Shown: positions 1 through 9,088, numbered from the stretch's first letter. The stretch: DNA of 58,476 nucleotides from an uncultured Caryophanales bacterium (GCA_947302515.1 CAMYVT010000005.1:1-58476), one strand, 5' to 3'. A program made the numbers and translations. Notes: a model not told the origin generated them from the sequence alone.

Positions 1-77
1 GCGCTCGTAGCTCAGTTGGATAGAGTGTTTGGCTACGAACCAAAAGGTCAGGGGTTCGAATCCCTTCGAGCGCACCA
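1..77 (+). tRNA. tRNA-Arg (anticodon ACG)
   Basis: Cloverleaf with 7-bp acceptor stem GCGCTCG/CGAGCGC, anticodon stem TTTGG/CCAAA, loop CTACGAA with anticodon ACG, and T-arm GGTTCGAATCC. The CCA end is encoded (75-77). The gene begins at the first base of the window, so its promoter lies outside. It decodes CGN arginine codons, with A34 presumably edited to inosine by TadA. Confidence 0.95.
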
Positions 78-83
78 TATTAA

Positions 84-160
84 CGGGAAGTAGCTTAACT
101 TGGTAGAGCACTAGGTTTGGGACCTAGGGGTTGCAGGTTCAAATCCTGTCTTCCCGACCA
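84..160 (+). tRNA. tRNA-Pro (anticodon TGG)
   Basis: Acceptor stem CGGGAAG/CTTCCCG, anticodon stem CTAGG/CCTAG, loop TTTGGGA giving anticodon TGG, and an encoded CCA end. It lies 6 bases after tRNA-Arg and is almost certainly co-transcribed with it. The proline anticodon (G35, G36) is unambiguous. Confidence 0.95.
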
Positions 161-170
161 TTTATAAACA

Positions 171-199
171 AAAGATAATCATAAGATTATCTTTTTTTT
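171..199 (+). terminator. Rho-independent terminator of the tRNA operon
   Basis: Stem AAAGATAATC / GATTATCTTT with loop ATAA, followed by a run of T. It ends the tRNA transcript and lies before the oppositely oriented endonuclease gene. Confidence 0.85.
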
Positions 200-234
200 C
201 AACCCCTAAGTCCCAAACTTTGATTTAATAATAG

Positions 235-969
235 TCATTGTTTTTCAAATAGTAATTCAATATTTTTTTCTAATATTGAAAAATCAGTTCCTTTATCATG
301 TATTTGTCCAAATTTTTCTGGTTCTTTTTTTATTCCAATTTTGAAAGTTATAGTTATAATACCTTTTTCTATTAAGTCAATAAAATAATCGAAACTTTTC
401 AATTTATAAAAATCTATTCTTGTATAATAATATAATTCTTTTTCTTTATTTTTTCTTGTACATGCTTTTACTATTGCTAAATACTGTAATTTCTGAAGCA
501 ATGCTTCTTCTAATTTATCAAAATTCCAATATACGTTTAATTTCTTTTTTACTCCAAATATGCTTGTTGCAATTAATAATATTTTTTTATTTTCTTTATC
601 AACTTTTAATCTAAATTTTTTATATCCAATTATTGTTGGAACTCTTGTGTTTATGCTGACGTTAAACACTTTATATTTTGGATATGTTTTATCTGGATAT
701 CCAAATGAATTTACAATACTTTTAATTGTATATGTACTATTGCTTTCTGGTGTTAAATTAAATAAATGAATTTTTCTTTTACTGAAATATTTCATTGTTT
801 TTATTTCGATATTATTAAAATCTGGTTGTCTTATATTATCCTCTTTTTTGTTTAATAATGTTTCGAAAGTATACCCAACCCCTGTTGGACCATTTCTCAT
901 AGATTCAATCCATCCTAGTTTTCTTATTCTGTCAAATTTTTTATATAATTCTAAATATTTTTTCTCCAT
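235..969 (-). CDS. MvaI/BcnI-family type II restriction endonuclease (solitary)
   Basis: Predicted sequence-specific DNA endonuclease of 244 residues. Near the N-terminus it has GWIESMRNG, then TGVGYTFETLL, then PDFNNIEIKT followed by Lys, which is the family signature. D50, E55 and K57 form the PD-(D/E)xK metal-binding catalytic set. The start is the internal ATG at 969, because AGGAG lies six bases upstream; an in-frame ATG at 1014 would add 15 residues but lacks a good ribosome binding site. No DNA methyltransferase is visible in the window. The gene sits next to tRNA genes and points away from dxs. That context suggests an acquired or orphan gene, although a cognate methylase could lie left of the window. 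Family assignment is by motif recall; the cleavage site cannot be read from sequence. Confidence 0.85.
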   Translation of the reverse strand: MEKKYLELYKKFDRIRKLGWIESMRNGPTGVGYTFETLLNKKEDNIRQPDFNNIEIKTMKYFSKRKIHLFNLTPESNSTYTIKSIVNSFGYPDKTYPKYKVFNVSINTRVPTIIGYKKFRLKVDKENKKILLIATSIFGVKKKLNVYWNFDKLEEALLQKLQYLAIVKACTRKNKEKELYYYTRIDFYKLKSFDYFIDLIEKGIITITFKIGIKKEPEKFGQIHDKGTDFSILEKNIELLFEKQ

Positions 970-1127
970 TCTTTTCTCCTTTTTTATTAATTGTGATATA
1001 ATTATTTTGTTCATAATGATATGTTATATTTCACGTCTGGTTTAATAACTAGTTAACATTTCACTATGAATAATGTGTAAATATTTACTCTTTTATTATT
1101 ATGAAAATCAAAAAAAAAATTTATTGT

Positions 1128-1230
1128 AAAGGAGGATAGTTTACCACGCTAATCATTTATAATAATAAATAGTATTTATTGAAACGAAAGAGAGTACGAC
1201 AAAAAGCGTGAATTTGTTGTCCTCTCTTTT
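1128..1230 (+). promoter_or_regulatory. Structured intergenic region with alternative hairpins upstream of dxs
   Basis: The non-coding stretch 970-1302 has no credible gene. It holds a local hairpin (1187-1203 with 1213-1229, AAAGAGAG and ACGACAAA arms, one mismatch and one wobble) followed by TTTT. A competing nested set of pairings exists: AAAGGAGGA (1128-1136) with the TCCTCTCTTT arm (1220-1229), and CACGCT (1145-1150) with AGCGTG (1205-1210) in the hairpin loop. This looks like a switchable leader or a small RNA, but it matches no family I know. A TATAAT at 1269-1274 probably serves dxs directly. Confidence 0.35.
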
Positions 1231-1302
1231 ATTATTCTAAAAAACTTTTCTTTTTTACCAAAAGAATATATAATAAGTATTGTTTTAAAGAAGAGTGATT
1301 TT

Positions 1303-3156
1303 ATGCAATTAAAAAGAATTAATAAAGTAAATGATATAAAAAAATTAAATCTTCTTGAAAAAAAAGAACTATCTGATGAGATAAGAAAATACATTTTAAA
1401 CATTGTCTCTAAAAATGGAGGACATCTTGCTTCAAATCTTGGAATTGTTGAATTAACTATAGCATTAGAGTCTGTTTTTGATGTTAACAAGGATAAAATA
1501 ATATGGGATGTTGGTCATCAGTGCTATGTTCATAAAATTCTAACTGGGCGAAAAGAAGATTTGAAAACTTTAAGAAAATTTGGTGGCGTATCTGGATTTC
1601 CTAAAATTTCAGAATCAAAAACAGATGCATTTAATACTGGCCATAGCAGTACATCTATTTCAGCCGCTATGGGTTATGCTTTGGCCCGTGATGTTAGTAA
1701 AAAGAGTTATCATGTTGTCGCAGTTATTGGTGATGGTGCATTAACTGGTGGAATGGCTTTAGAAGCTTTAAATCATGCTGGTAGTTCTGATACAAATATT
1801 ATTGTTATTTTAAATGATAATGAAATGAGTATTTCTAAAAATATTGGTGGAATTAATCAATTATTAACAAAATTAAGAATTAGAAAAAACTATACTAGAT
1901 CTAATAAAGCAGGAAAAAGAATAGTTAAACATATTCCAATTGTAGGAAGTTATATTGTTCATTTTGTATCAAAAATGAAAAATAGTATTAAACAATTGAT
2001 TCTTCCTGGAATGTATTTTGAAGAGATAGGATTTCGTTATTTGGGACCAGTCGATGGCCATAATATAGCTGATTTAGAAGATTTACTAACAAGAGCTAAA
2101 GAACTTGAGGGACCTACTTTAATTCATGTAATTACAAAAAAAGGTAAGGGATATAAATTTGCCGAAGAAAATCCAGATAAATTTCATGGAGTAAGTAGTT
2201 TTGATTTAGAAACAGGAAAGGCTATTAAATTTAAAACTGATGATTATTCTAAAGTATTTGGAAAACATCTTATTAATTTAGCAAAACATAATAAAAAAAT
2301 TGTTGCAATTACTGCAGCAATGAAAGATGGTACTGGTCTGACTGAGTTTTCTGAATTATATCCAAATAGATTTTTTGATGTTGGAATAGCAGAACAGCAT
2401 GCATTGACTTTTGCAGCCGGCTTAGCAAGTGCTGGAATAATACCTTTTGTCACTATTTATTCATCTTTTTATCAACGTGGCTTTGATCAAGTTGTTCATG
2501 ATATTTGTCTTCAACAATTGCATGTAGTTATGTGTGTTGACAGAGCAGGCGTAGTTGGTAATGATGGCGCAACCCATCAAGGAATGTTGGATTTAGCATT
2601 TTTCAATATAATTCCTAATTTAACTATTATGGCACCTCGTGATTTTGAAGAATTAAGAAAAATGATGGATTTTTCTGTTAATTATGATGGACCAGTAGTT
2701 ATAAGATATCCTCGTGGAGGAGAAAAAGAAATCAATTATCCTATATCTAAAATTAAATATGGTAAGGCTGACTTATTATGTGAGGGATCGGATGTAAGCA
2801 TTCTAACTATTGGCAATTCAGTTGCTAAAGGAATTGAACTGTCTAATAGATTAGAACATGATGGTTTATCATGTGAAGTTATTAATTGTAGATTTTTAAA
2901 ACCATGTGATGAGAAATGTATTGTTAATAGTCTTCAAAAAACGAAAAATGTTGTTGTTATAGAAGATGGTACAATTATTGGTGGATTGTGTACTGTAGTA
3001 AAAGATATAATTATAAAGAATAATTTAGATGTTAATGGTTACTATTTTGCCTATCCTGATAGTTTTATTGAACATGGATCTGTTGCTGAACTTGAAAAAA
3101 AATATAAACAAGATTTAAAATCTATTTATAATACTGTTAAGGATATAAAAAAATAA
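1303..3156 (+). CDS. dxs: 1-deoxy-D-xylulose-5-phosphate synthase
   Basis: ThDP-dependent enzyme condensing pyruvate with glyceraldehyde 3-phosphate to 1-deoxy-D-xylulose 5-phosphate, the first step of the MEP isoprenoid pathway. The protein has 617 residues, typical for DXS. Visible features are the N-terminal SKNGGHLASNLG and DVGHQCYVHKILTGR motifs, the ThDP-binding GDGALTGGMALEALN with downstream NDN, the central transketolase-like VGIAEQHALTFAAGLA, DRAGVVGNDGATHQG, and a C-terminal transketolase domain. The start follows GAAGAGTG. It is monocistronic, with a terminator directly after it, and no other MEP genes are in the window. DXP can also feed thiamine and pyridoxal synthesis. Confidence 0.97.
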   Translation: MQLKRINKVNDIKKLNLLEKKELSDEIRKYILNIVSKNGGHLASNLGIVELTIALESVFDVNKDKIIWDVGHQCYVHKILTGRKEDLKTLRKFGGVSGFPKISESKTDAFNTGHSSTSISAAMGYALARDVSKKSYHVVAVIGDGALTGGMALEALNHAGSSDTNIIVILNDNEMSISKNIGGINQLLTKLRIRKNYTRSNKAGKRIVKHIPIVGSYIVHFVSKMKNSIKQLILPGMYFEEIGFRYLGPVDGHNIADLEDLLTRAKELEGPTLIHVITKKGKGYKFAEENPDKFHGVSSFDLETGKAIKFKTDDYSKVFGKHLINLAKHNKKIVAITAAMKDGTGLTEFSELYPNRFFDVGIAEQHALTFAAGLASAGIIPFVTIYSSFYQRGFDQVVHDICLQQLHVVMCVDRAGVVGNDGATHQGMLDLAFFNIIPNLTIMAPRDFEELRKMMDFSVNYDGPVVIRYPRGGEKEINYPISKIKYGKADLLCEGSDVSILTIGNSVAKGIELSNRLEHDGLSCEVINCRFLKPCDEKCIVNSLQKTKNVVVIEDGTIIGGLCTVVKDIIIKNNLDVNGYYFAYPDSFIEHGSVAELEKKYKQDLKSIYNTVKDIKK

Positions 3157-3180
3157 AAAGCGTATTTAATACGCTTTTTT
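3155..3180. terminator. Bidirectional terminator between dxs and proS
   Basis: Stem AAAAAGCGTA / TACGCTTTTT with T on the plus side and A on the other, so it can end both convergent transcripts. Confidence 0.9.
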
Positions 3181-4622
3181 TAATATGATTTTCCCCAGTA
3201 TACCATGTGTTTTGCATCTTTTCCGCAATGGATACATTTTCCAGAAATTGTTTTTTCATCATCTTGTGATATGCATCTAGAACCATATCCTTCTGTTTCA
3301 TATTTTATATAGTCTTCACATTCGAATCTACCACACCATTTTGCTTTAATAAATCCGATATTTTCTTTAGCAATTTTTTTCATTTCTTCCATGGTTTCAG
3401 CTTCATAGATATGATTATCTAAGAAATTTTTGGCAGTATTATACATATCTTTTTGAATATCTTCAAAAATAGTTGGAAGTGTCTTTGTTAATTCATCAAT
3501 CTTAACTGTTATTTTTTCACGATCATTACGTCTTACAACAATAACTTCACCATTTTCTATATCTTTTGGACCAATTTCGATACGTACTGGAATACCAAGC
3601 ATTTCTTGTTCTGCAAATTTGAATCCTGGACTTTTTTCTGAATCATCAATTCTTGCTCTTATTCCATTTTTCTTTAATAAATCTAATAATTCATTAGCTT
3701 TATCTAATACACCTTCTTTATGTTGAGCAATTGGAATTATCATAGCTTGTGTTGGTGCAATTTTAGGTGGCAATACTAATCCGGAGTCATCACCATGTAC
3801 CATAATTAATGCTCCAATGATTCTTGTTGATAGTCCCCAACTTGTTTCATAGCAACTATGTAGTTTATTTTCTTTATCTAAATATTTAATATCAAATGAA
3901 TCTGGGAATCCAGAACCAAAAAAGTGACTTGTTGCTGATTGCAAACTTTTTCCATCGTGCATCATTGCTTCTATAGTATAAGTATCTTCAGCACCTGCAA
4001 ATTTTTCACTTTCTGTTTTTTTGCCAGATACTAGTGGTATTGCTAGATCTTGATTTACAAAATCAATATACACTTTAAACATTTGAATTGTTCTTGCTTC
4101 AGCATCTTCATGTGTTGCATGAATTGTATGACCTTCTTGCCATAGGAATTCTCTACTTCTTAAGAATGGTCTAGTAGTTTTCTCCCATCTTAATACTGAA
4201 TTCCATTGATTCCATACTAATGGTAAATCTCTATATGATTTAATCATCTTTTGCCACACATCACAGAATAATGTTTCAGAAGTAGGACGAATACAGAATT
4301 TTTCTTCTAATTCTTCTCCACCGCCTTGAGTTACCCAAGCAACTTCTGGTGCAAATCCCTCAATATGTTTTGCTTCTTTTTGTAGAAGACTTTCTGGTAT
4401 AAGAACCGGTAGATAAACATTCTCAACTCCTGTTTCTTTAAACCTTTGATCTAGGTTTTTTTGAATGTTCTCCCATATTGCATAACCATTCGGCAAATAA
4501 TTTAAACATCCTTTAACACTAGAATAATCGCATAATTTTGCTTCTTTCACAACATCTGTATACCATTGAGCAAAATCTTCATCACGTGATGTTACTTTTT
4601 GTACAAATTTATCATTTGCCAT
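3180..4622 (-). CDS. proS: Prolyl-tRNA synthetase, type 3 (archaeal/eukaryotic-like)
   Basis: Charges tRNA-Pro with proline. At 480 residues it has the compact class II core of ProS type 3, without the INS editing domain of the long bacterial type. Class II motifs are seen as FCIRPTSETLF, motif 2 WNQWNSVLRWEKTTRPFLR followed by REFLWQEGHT, and a C-terminal Cys-containing zinc-like region (CGRFECED, then CIHCGKD) ending in Tyr, as in type 3 enzymes. The start is supported by GGAG upstream. It is convergent with dxs and shares its terminator. No T-box is seen upstream, unlike glyS and pheST here. Confidence 0.95.
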   Translation of the reverse strand: MANDKFVQKVTSRDEDFAQWYTDVVKEAKLCDYSSVKGCLNYLPNGYAIWENIQKNLDQRFKETGVENVYLPVLIPESLLQKEAKHIEGFAPEVAWVTQGGGEELEEKFCIRPTSETLFCDVWQKMIKSYRDLPLVWNQWNSVLRWEKTTRPFLRSREFLWQEGHTIHATHEDAEARTIQMFKVYIDFVNQDLAIPLVSGKKTESEKFAGAEDTYTIEAMMHDGKSLQSATSHFFGSGFPDSFDIKYLDKENKLHSCYETSWGLSTRIIGALIMVHGDDSGLVLPPKIAPTQAMIIPIAQHKEGVLDKANELLDLLKKNGIRARIDDSEKSPGFKFAEQEMLGIPVRIEIGPKDIENGEVIVVRRNDREKITVKIDELTKTLPTIFEDIQKDMYNTAKNFLDNHIYEAETMEEMKKIAKENIGFIKAKWCGRFECEDYIKYETEGYGSRCISQDDEKTISGKCIHCGKDAKHMVYWGKSY

Positions 4623-4735
4623 AAAAAATCTCCTCTCTTTCGTTATGAGTTAATTTTAACATATGATTATTATTAAGGCAATTATAGACTATCCAATTTT
4701 ATTTTTTTTTTGTATAATTATAATAGGGTGATGGT

Positions 4736-5923
4736 ATGGAGTTTGAGTTATTTATTAAATATGTTCAGATGATTAATCGTTTTGAGAATATTTCTAAAGA
4801 AGGAAATAGTATTCATTTAACTTCTGAAGAAGAAGATATTGCAAAACAAATTAAAGAGTTAGCAAATAGTAATCCAAAATATAAAGATTTACTAAAAAAA
4901 ATACATTCTTTACCACCAGTAGAAAGGCAGGCTTCTGTAAAAGAATATTTTTCTAACAATACTGCTAGAAAAGGAAGAGGTATTAATGTGTCAGAGGTAA
5001 TCGCACAGACTTTTGGTGTAAATATAGATAAGATTAAACATTATTATCTTTCAAGTGGTACAGAGTTGTTTTCATTTTATTCTGATAAATTACAAAAAGA
5101 AATTGTTTTAAAAAATGATGAAAAAGGGAAATCATTATCTGAATACTTAAGTGAGATTCAAAATGAAAATGAAAAATACCAAACTAAAGATGAATTTGCT
5201 AATACAAATGAAATATTAATGGACGAAAGAAATAAGAAAAATGTTGAATTGGGATTTTTAACAAAAGAGGAATTAGAATCTCAAAAAGATGTTGTTGATA
5301 ATTTAAAAGAAGAAGAAAAAAGAAAACTTAGCTATTTAATGCAGAATTATGAAAGGTTAGGCATTAAAGGAATTAATATAGATAATATGGTTTTTCTTGA
5401 TGAAAATGATAATGTACAAGAGACTGTAATTGATAGTGATCACAAAGTAGCGATTGCTAGTCCTACAGAGTTAAGTAGTAAAGATATTACTAAAATAGAA
5501 GAAGAACCTGTAATGATTGAAAGTACTGATTATACTGAAACAATAGATCAACCTGAAACAGAAACGGTTGATCAACCAGAAGAAGGGCCTACTAATGATG
5601 AAGTAGAAGAAATGATTGATGGTGAGATTGAAGATGTTCAATCATTTGAAGATTTACCTGACAATGTTAGGGCTCAAATTATTTTTTATTATAATAATCC
5701 TGAAGAATTGGAAAAAATAGAAGATGAACAGGAGAGAAAAAAATGGCAAGATTATATAGAAGTATATGCCAATATATTAGAAAAAACAAAAAACAAACCC
5801 AAAGTATTTATGAAGAATAATATTAATGGTTTTGTAGATAATGCATTATATATTTCAGTGGCGGTAGGTGCAGTTTTATTTGTTGCCATAATTATTTCAT
5901 TATTCTATTATTATTTATATTAA
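4736..5923 (+). CDS. Tail-anchored acidic protein of unknown function
   Basis: A 395-residue protein that I do not recognise. The N-terminal half is mixed alpha/beta and charged. Residues about 150-215 are rich in Glu/Lys and may form a coiled coil, and about 255-310 is very acidic (repeated Pro-Glu and Asp-Glu). One hydrophobic segment near the C-terminus (about 370-392) follows a Lys/Asn-rich stretch and leaves almost nothing outside the membrane. That fits a cytoplasmic, tail-anchored protein. GGGTGATGG precedes the ATG, and a terminator follows. It is divergent from proS. No catalytic motif is visible. Confidence 0.75.
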   Translation: MEFELFIKYVQMINRFENISKEGNSIHLTSEEEDIAKQIKELANSNPKYKDLLKKIHSLPPVERQASVKEYFSNNTARKGRGINVSEVIAQTFGVNIDKIKHYYLSSGTELFSFYSDKLQKEIVLKNDEKGKSLSEYLSEIQNENEKYQTKDEFANTNEILMDERNKKNVELGFLTKEELESQKDVVDNLKEEEKRKLSYLMQNYERLGIKGINIDNMVFLDENDNVQETVIDSDHKVAIASPTELSSKDITKIEEEPVMIESTDYTETIDQPETETVDQPEEGPTNDEVEEMIDGEIEDVQSFEDLPDNVRAQIIFYYNNPEELEKIEDEQERKKWQDYIEVYANILEKTKNKPKVFMKNNINGFVDNALYISVAVGAVLFVAIIISLFYYYLY

Positions 5924-5950
5924 AAAAAGAAGATTAAATCTTCTTTTTTA
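5922..5950. terminator. Bidirectional terminator
   Basis: Stem AAAAAAGAAGATT / AATCTTCTTTTTT. It lies between the tail-anchored protein and the convergent metallophosphatase gene and serves both strands. Confidence 0.85.
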
Positions 5951-6871
5951 TTTGTTTGATAATCTATATAAACTAATAGATGGTCTACAGAATAATCTAA
6001 TACCTGTTTTATTATTTGTACCAAGACCACTAGATATGAATATTTCCGTAGAATCTAATTTATAATATTCATTATTATATTTTTTTGCACCATTTTTTCT
6101 TTCAATTGGATAATTAATAATAGGCACTTTAACATTTCCGTTATGAGAATGTCCTGCTAAAAATAAATCTGTATTATATGTTCCAGATATATCTATTATT
6201 GAATCTGGTTCATGAGCTAATGTAATTGTATATATATTTGAGTTATATGTTTCTTGTTTAAAATAGCCATATGCTTGATTAATATTTTGTTTCTTTTGTA
6301 ATAAACTATCTAAACCTATTAATAATATTGGTTCATTTTTTTCATTATATAATAATTCATACTCATTTTTTAATATGGTAAAATCACTTTGATTATAGAT
6401 TGTTGTTATTTCTTCTTTGTCTTCATCACCTATAATTGCATATTTACCTAATTTTGCATTTAATTTTTTTAATTTGTTTGATAATTTTTCTTTTTGTTTT
6501 TCGGTTACTGTATATTTATTATCAATTAGGTCTCCAGTGAATACTATTAGATCTGGATTTCTATCATTAATTATTTTATTAATAGTTTTTAAATTTTCAT
6601 CGTTCATAGTACTTCCATAATGAAGATCACTAAAATGTATAATTTTTATTCCATTAAAACTGTCAGGTATTTTACTATTAGTTATTCTATATTCTTTAAC
6701 AATTATTTTTGAAGTAGATACATATGTTGTGTATGTTTGAAAGATAATACCAAGAACTACTAATATTAAAAAAACTTTAATTATTTTTTTAATTATTTTT
6801 TTAATAATACTTCTTCTGTTTTCATTAAAGATTTCTTGTTGCATTTCTTGATTTATTTCTTCACGTGTCAT
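5948..6871 (-). CDS. Membrane-anchored calcineurin-like metallophosphatase with altered motif III
   Basis: A 307-residue protein with one N-terminal membrane segment (about 27-45) and a calcineurin-like phosphoesterase domain resembling the YkuE/YaeI group. Motifs seen are FSDLHYG (I), FTGDLID (II), LAHEPD (IV) and LAGHSHNG (V). Motif III, normally Gly-Asn-His-Asp/Glu, reads GDED (in YAIIGDEDKEE). The metal-bridging Asn is therefore Asp and the catalytic His is Glu, so activity may be reduced or changed. Family members act on the cell surface (YaeI on lipid A intermediates, YkuE wall-associated); the substrate here is unknown. GGTGGTGA precedes the start. Confidence 0.85.
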   Translation of the reverse strand: MTREEINQEMQQEIFNENRRSIIKKIIKKIIKVFLILVVLGIIFQTYTTYVSTSKIIVKEYRITNSKIPDSFNGIKIIHFSDLHYGSTMNDENLKTINKIINDRNPDLIVFTGDLIDNKYTVTEKQKEKLSNKLKKLNAKLGKYAIIGDEDKEEITTIYNQSDFTILKNEYELLYNEKNEPILLIGLDSLLQKKQNINQAYGYFKQETYNSNIYTITLAHEPDSIIDISGTYNTDLFLAGHSHNGNVKVPIINYPIERKNGAKKYNNEYYKLDSTEIFISSGLGTNNKTGIRLFCRPSISLYRLSNK

Positions 6872-6971
6872 AGTATCACCACCTTCATTTTATCATATTT
6901 TTTATTCTTTTAGAGAATGATTTTTCTGGTTGTGTAAAGTATTTTATGTTATGATATAAGTGGTGGTTAAA

Positions 6972-8363
6972 ATGAAATATGATGTAATTATTGTTGGAGC
7001 AGGACCTGCTGGATTATTTAGTGCTTATGAATTAGTTACTAAAAATAAAAATCTTAAAGTGGCTTTACTTGATAAAGGTGCTTTTGTTAAGAATAGAGTA
7101 TGTCCTATGAATAAAAATGGGGTTCCATGCCAGAATTGTAATCCATGTGCAATACTTGCTGGTTATGGTGGAGCTGGTACTTTTAGTGATGGAAAATTAA
7201 ACTTTATTCCAAGATTGGGGAAAAGTGATTTGACTAAATATATGGCTGAAAGTAAAGCTTATAAATTAATAGATGAGACAGAAGAAATTTTTAATAAATT
7301 TAATATGAATGCTGAAATATATCCAAGTAATATGGATGAAGCACTTGATATTAGAAAAAAAGTTGCTATAGCAGGTGCTAAATTATTAGTAATTAAGCAA
7401 AAACATTTGGGTAGTGATCATTTACCTGAATATATTGAGGGTATTTGTGATTATTTAGAAACTCATGGAGTTAAACTTATTGAAAGAGCTAATGTTGGTG
7501 ATATTAGAACTGAAAAGGAAGATAGTCATTTTGTAACTTATACTACAGGAAATAAAGAAACTACTTTAGAGTGTAAAAATGTTATTGTTGCTCCAGGAAG
7601 AACTGGTGCTAAATGGATACAAGAACTTGCTGATAAATATGAGATTCCTTATTTATCTCAAAGTATTGAAATTGGTGTTAGAGTAGAAGTTAGAAAAGAT
7701 ATTATGGAAGATATTACTAATATTATTTATGATCCTACAATATTCATTAAGACTGATACTTATGGTGATGAAATAAGAACATTCTGTACTAATCCAGGTG
7801 GATTTGTTGCTAAAGAAAATTATTATGGATATATTTGTGTTAATGGACATGCTTTAAAAGAAATAAAAAGTAATAATACTAATTTTGCTTTTATTTCGAA
7901 GGTTAATCTAACTGAACCTGTTACAAATACTAGATTGTATGGAGAAAGTATTGCTAAGATTGCTAATGTACTAGGAGATGGGAAACCTATTATTCAATCT
8001 TTAAAAGATTTGAAGAATGGTAGAAGAAGTGAATGGCATCGTATTAATAAAGGATTTATTGAACCCACTTTGAAAGATTGTGTTGCTGGAGATTTGGCCT
8101 TAGTTATGCCCCATAGAATTATTACTAATATTTTAGAAGGACTAGAAAAATTAGATAAAATTATTCCGGGTGTTAACAATGATGATACATTATTATATGG
8201 ACCTGAAATAAAATTCTTTAGTAATGAAATAAAGACTAATAATAAATTTAAATTGGAATCAGCAAATGTATACTTTGTTGGTGATGGCGCAGGAAAAGCT
8301 GGAAATATTGTTACGGCTGCTGCTACAGGATTAGTTGCTGCTAGAGATATATTAGAGAGGTAA
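6972..8363 (+). CDS. FAD-dependent dehydrogenase (COG2509-like)
   Basis: Flavoprotein of 463 residues. An N-terminal Rossmann FAD motif (DVIIVGAGPAGLFSAYEL), a Cys-rich segment (VCPMNKNGVPCQNCNPCAI), AGYGGAGTFSDGKLN and the C-terminal FAD-contact VYFVGDGAGKAGNIVTAAATG are characteristic of the NAD(P)/FAD-dependent COG2509 group. The reaction and substrate are not established. I start at the ATG preceded by GGTGG; the upstream in-frame GTG codons at 6960 and 6963 look like part of the ribosome binding site. The next gene follows 4 bases later, so the two are probably an operon. Confidence 0.9.
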   Translation: MKYDVIIVGAGPAGLFSAYELVTKNKNLKVALLDKGAFVKNRVCPMNKNGVPCQNCNPCAILAGYGGAGTFSDGKLNFIPRLGKSDLTKYMAESKAYKLIDETEEIFNKFNMNAEIYPSNMDEALDIRKKVAIAGAKLLVIKQKHLGSDHLPEYIEGICDYLETHGVKLIERANVGDIRTEKEDSHFVTYTTGNKETTLECKNVIVAPGRTGAKWIQELADKYEIPYLSQSIEIGVRVEVRKDIMEDITNIIYDPTIFIKTDTYGDEIRTFCTNPGGFVAKENYYGYICVNGHALKEIKSNNTNFAFISKVNLTEPVTNTRLYGESIAKIANVLGDGKPIIQSLKDLKNGRRSEWHRINKGFIEPTLKDCVAGDLALVMPHRIITNILEGLEKLDKIIPGVNNDDTLLYGPEIKFFSNEIKTNNKFKLESANVYFVGDGAGKAGNIVTAAATGLVAARDILER

Positions 8364-8367
8364 TAAA

Positions 8368-9069
8368 ATGAAAAAAGAAAATATGGTTTTTATTGCTATT
8401 GCAATTATTATAATAATAGCGCTTATAATTGTTATTACAATTATTCCAAGTAAAAAAGATAAACCTGTAAAAGAAGATTTAAAAAATATTAATTATCAAA
8501 TAGAAGGGAATGAATTAAGTATGGATCAATATAATACTGAAAATCCTGTAGTTGCTTTACATATTAAGAATTATGGTAGTGTAGTAATTGAATTGTATCC
8601 AGATATTGCACCTAATACTGTTAATAATTTTATTTCATTAGTAAAGAGTGGATTCTATGATAATAATACATTCCATAGATTAATGCCTGGATTTGTATTA
8701 CAAGGGGGAGACCCTACTGGTACTGGTACAGGAGATCCAGGATATAAAATAAAAGGTGAATTTACTAATAATGGATTTGAAAATAATTTAAAACATACTA
8801 AAGGTGTTGTTTCTATGGCAAGAGGAAGTTATAGTATGGATTCTGCTGGATGTCAATTCTTTATAATGTTAGGGGAAGCAGATTACTTAGATGGAGATTA
8901 TGCTGCTTTTGGTAAGGTAATTGATGGTATGGATATAGTAGAGAAAATAGAAGCAAATGAAAAAGTTGCTGATAGTAGTTCTGGACAATTACAAACAAAT
9001 CTAGTACTTGAAAAAGCTGTAGTTGATTTAAAAGGGAAAACATATCCTGAAGTAGAAAAGATTAATTAA
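8368..9069 (+). CDS. Membrane-anchored cyclophilin-type peptidyl-prolyl isomerase
   Basis: Catalyses proline cis-trans isomerisation, probably on exported proteins. The protein has 233 residues. One hydrophobic N-terminal anchor (about 6-27) precedes a cyclophilin domain with FHRLMPGFVLQGGDPTGTG, the GCQFFIML core and AFGKVIDGMDIVEKI. There is no lipobox Cys, so it is anchored by a transmembrane helix and the domain should be extracellular. It directly follows the FAD dehydrogenase and ends at a terminator. Confidence 0.93.
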   Translation: MKKENMVFIAIAIIIIIALIIVITIIPSKKDKPVKEDLKNINYQIEGNELSMDQYNTENPVVALHIKNYGSVVIELYPDIAPNTVNNFISLVKSGFYDNNTFHRLMPGFVLQGGDPTGTGTGDPGYKIKGEFTNNGFENNLKHTKGVVSMARGSYSMDSAGCQFFIMLGEADYLDGDYAAFGKVIDGMDIVEKIEANEKVADSSSGQLQTNLVLEKAVVDLKGKTYPEVEKIN

Positions 9070-9088
9070 AGAGCATTGCTCTTTTTTT
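9068..9088 (+). terminator. Terminator after the cyclophilin gene
   Basis: Stem AAAGAGC / GCTCTTT with loop ATT and a T run. It overlaps the stop codon region of the cyclophilin gene. Confidence 0.85.

Noticed and set aside
235..1300. Prophage or integrative element at the tRNA genes
   Set aside because: No integrase, repeat of the tRNA 3' end or phage gene was found; only the single endonuclease gene supports acquisition.
1176..1490. Reverse-strand frame overlapping the dxs start
   Set aside because: It has no ribosome binding site, runs through the intergenic hairpin and covers well-conserved dxs codons.
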